Source: Thermomicrobiales bacterium (GTDB lineage: Bacteria; Chloroflexota; Chloroflexia; Thermomicrobiales; UBA6265). From it: a DNA stretch of 5,489 bases. Numbering within the stretch: position 1 is the first letter of the stretch; each line of letters opens with the position of its first letter. The notes beneath the pieces were generated by a model. That model ran no database searches. It worked only from the letters and a program-made list of their open reading frames with translations, and was not told where the DNA came from. A program made the position numbers and the translations under genes. The stretch covers positions 1-5,489 of the forward strand of contig JADLCW010000124.1 in NCBI GenBank assembly GCA_020847015.1, in the 5' to 3' direction. Shown here piece after piece: positions 4,918 to 5,489 of the stretch.

Positions 4918-5489
4918 TCAATCATGCTGAATTGCGCCGGCGGCCAAGGGCAACTGGCTGGCGCCGTCTCCAGCGTCAGCCCCGGCGGCCGCCACGATCG
5001 CCCAGTGGAGGACAGACGTTTGCCACACGTTGTCCGGGTGGCGCTCGAGTCCGTACTGGCGCAAGAGCTCCGTAAAGAGATTGTCCCAATCGTGTCGTGA
5101 GCGTTCCCGTGATCCCCCATCGATGGCCTGCATCGCGGCGGCGATCTCCGAGGGAGGTATCTCACTCAGCATGCGCTCCCCGCGCTGCCGAATCGTCACT
5201 TCCGGTGTCCCGGCAAGGCGAACGATTCGATCTACCTGGCCCGGTGCGCCGTTTTCGTCGCGATCGAGCAGCCGCCGCCGCTGGATGCCACGATACATGG
5301 CCTTGTTGAAAATCGAGCGAGTTTTGGGGTCGATCTCGACGACTCCTGACGCCACTGCATAGAGCCGGTACACCCGGTGGCAGGGCATCGGGCCTTCCGT
5401 TGCGACGATCTCGGCGAGCCCCTCGAGAACCTCGTCGAGAGCGGCGGCATGCGGGTTCGGCAGAGGTCTCGGAGACCAATGCTGATAGG
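4918..5489 (-). CDS. Uncharacterised protein, C-terminal part (cut by right edge)
   Basis: The reading frame is open to the right edge of the window, so the start lies outside; 189 residues are visible. The first ~100 look like a conserved helix-turn-helix or winged-helix type domain: LEGLAEIVATEGP, RVYRLYAVASG, RSIFNKAMYRGIQRRRLL, then a likely beta wing. After it comes GTPEVTIRQRG and a stretch reading LSEIPPSEIAAAMQAI. The layout recalls small winged-helix tails found at the C-termini of larger bacterial nuclease or helicase-like proteins, but I cannot assign a family with confidence. The last ~50 residues (WDNLFTELLRQYGLERH onward) are helical and end in an alanine/glycine-rich tail. An ATG at 5388 could be mistaken for the start, but the similar coding character upstream argues for a longer protein. 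It occupies the side of rpmH where dnaA is often found. Confidence 0.7.
   Translation of the reverse strand, partial: YQHWSPRPLPNPHAAALDEVLEGLAEIVATEGPMPCHRVYRLYAVASGVVEIDPKTRSIFNKAMYRGIQRRRLLDRDENGAPGQVDRIVRLAGTPEVTIRQRGERMLSEIPPSEIAAAMQAIDGGSRERSRHDWDNLFTELLRQYGLERHPDNVWQTSVLHWAIVAAAGADAGDGASQLPLAAGAIQHD

Noticed and set aside
4573..5100. Plus-strand open frame across the rpmH promoter
   Set aside because: It is antisense to rpmH, crosses the promoter and the upstream gene, and shows no protein family features.

Overview
This is a GC-rich bacterial chromosomal window in which every supported gene lies on the minus strand, so it reads from right to left. Its core is the conserved ribosome, RNase P and membrane-insertion cluster rpmH-rnpA-yidD-yidC-jag (khpB), followed by a PfkB-family sugar or nucleoside kinase whose start overlaps the end of jag. 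The GTG starts, high GC, a YidC without the long proteobacterial periplasmic domain and a Jag with a long disordered linker suggest a GC-rich lineage such as Chloroflexota/Thermomicrobia. That placement is an inference from gene character and was not tested with a tree.

Layout from right to left: (1) 5489-4918, the C-terminal part of an unrecognised conserved-looking protein that runs in from the right edge. (2) 4917-4696, a gene-free control region with an 8-bp-arm hairpin, an almost ideal housekeeping promoter (TTGACG, 17 nt, TATACT), a 17-bp palindrome at the expected transcription start, and a leader of about 160 nt. (3) rpmH (L34). (4) A 116-bp gap holding two facing arrays of 7-nt repeats. 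(5) rnpA and yidD, which overlap by ATGA. (6) A 165-bp gap with a perfect GC-rich hairpin. (7) yidC, jag and the PfkB kinase gene. (8) A 171-bp gap with a 12-bp hairpin. (9) The first 103 codons of a thioredoxin-reductase-like flavoprotein, cut by the left edge.

The genes form a growth-related unit: L34 for the large ribosomal subunit, the protein part of RNase P for tRNA maturation, YidD and YidC for membrane protein insertion, and the RNA-binding protein Jag/KhpB. The PfkB kinase appears to be a lineage-specific passenger, translationally coupled to jag. Neither mnmE nor dnaA is visible in its usual neighbouring place, and no DnaA-box cluster was found.

This is mainly a housekeeping region and I see no clear new defence or mobile system. 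The least explained signals are the inverted heptamer arrays between rpmH and rnpA, the terminator-like hairpin and palindrome built into the rpmH promoter, and the kinase with an arginine-rich N-terminal tail.
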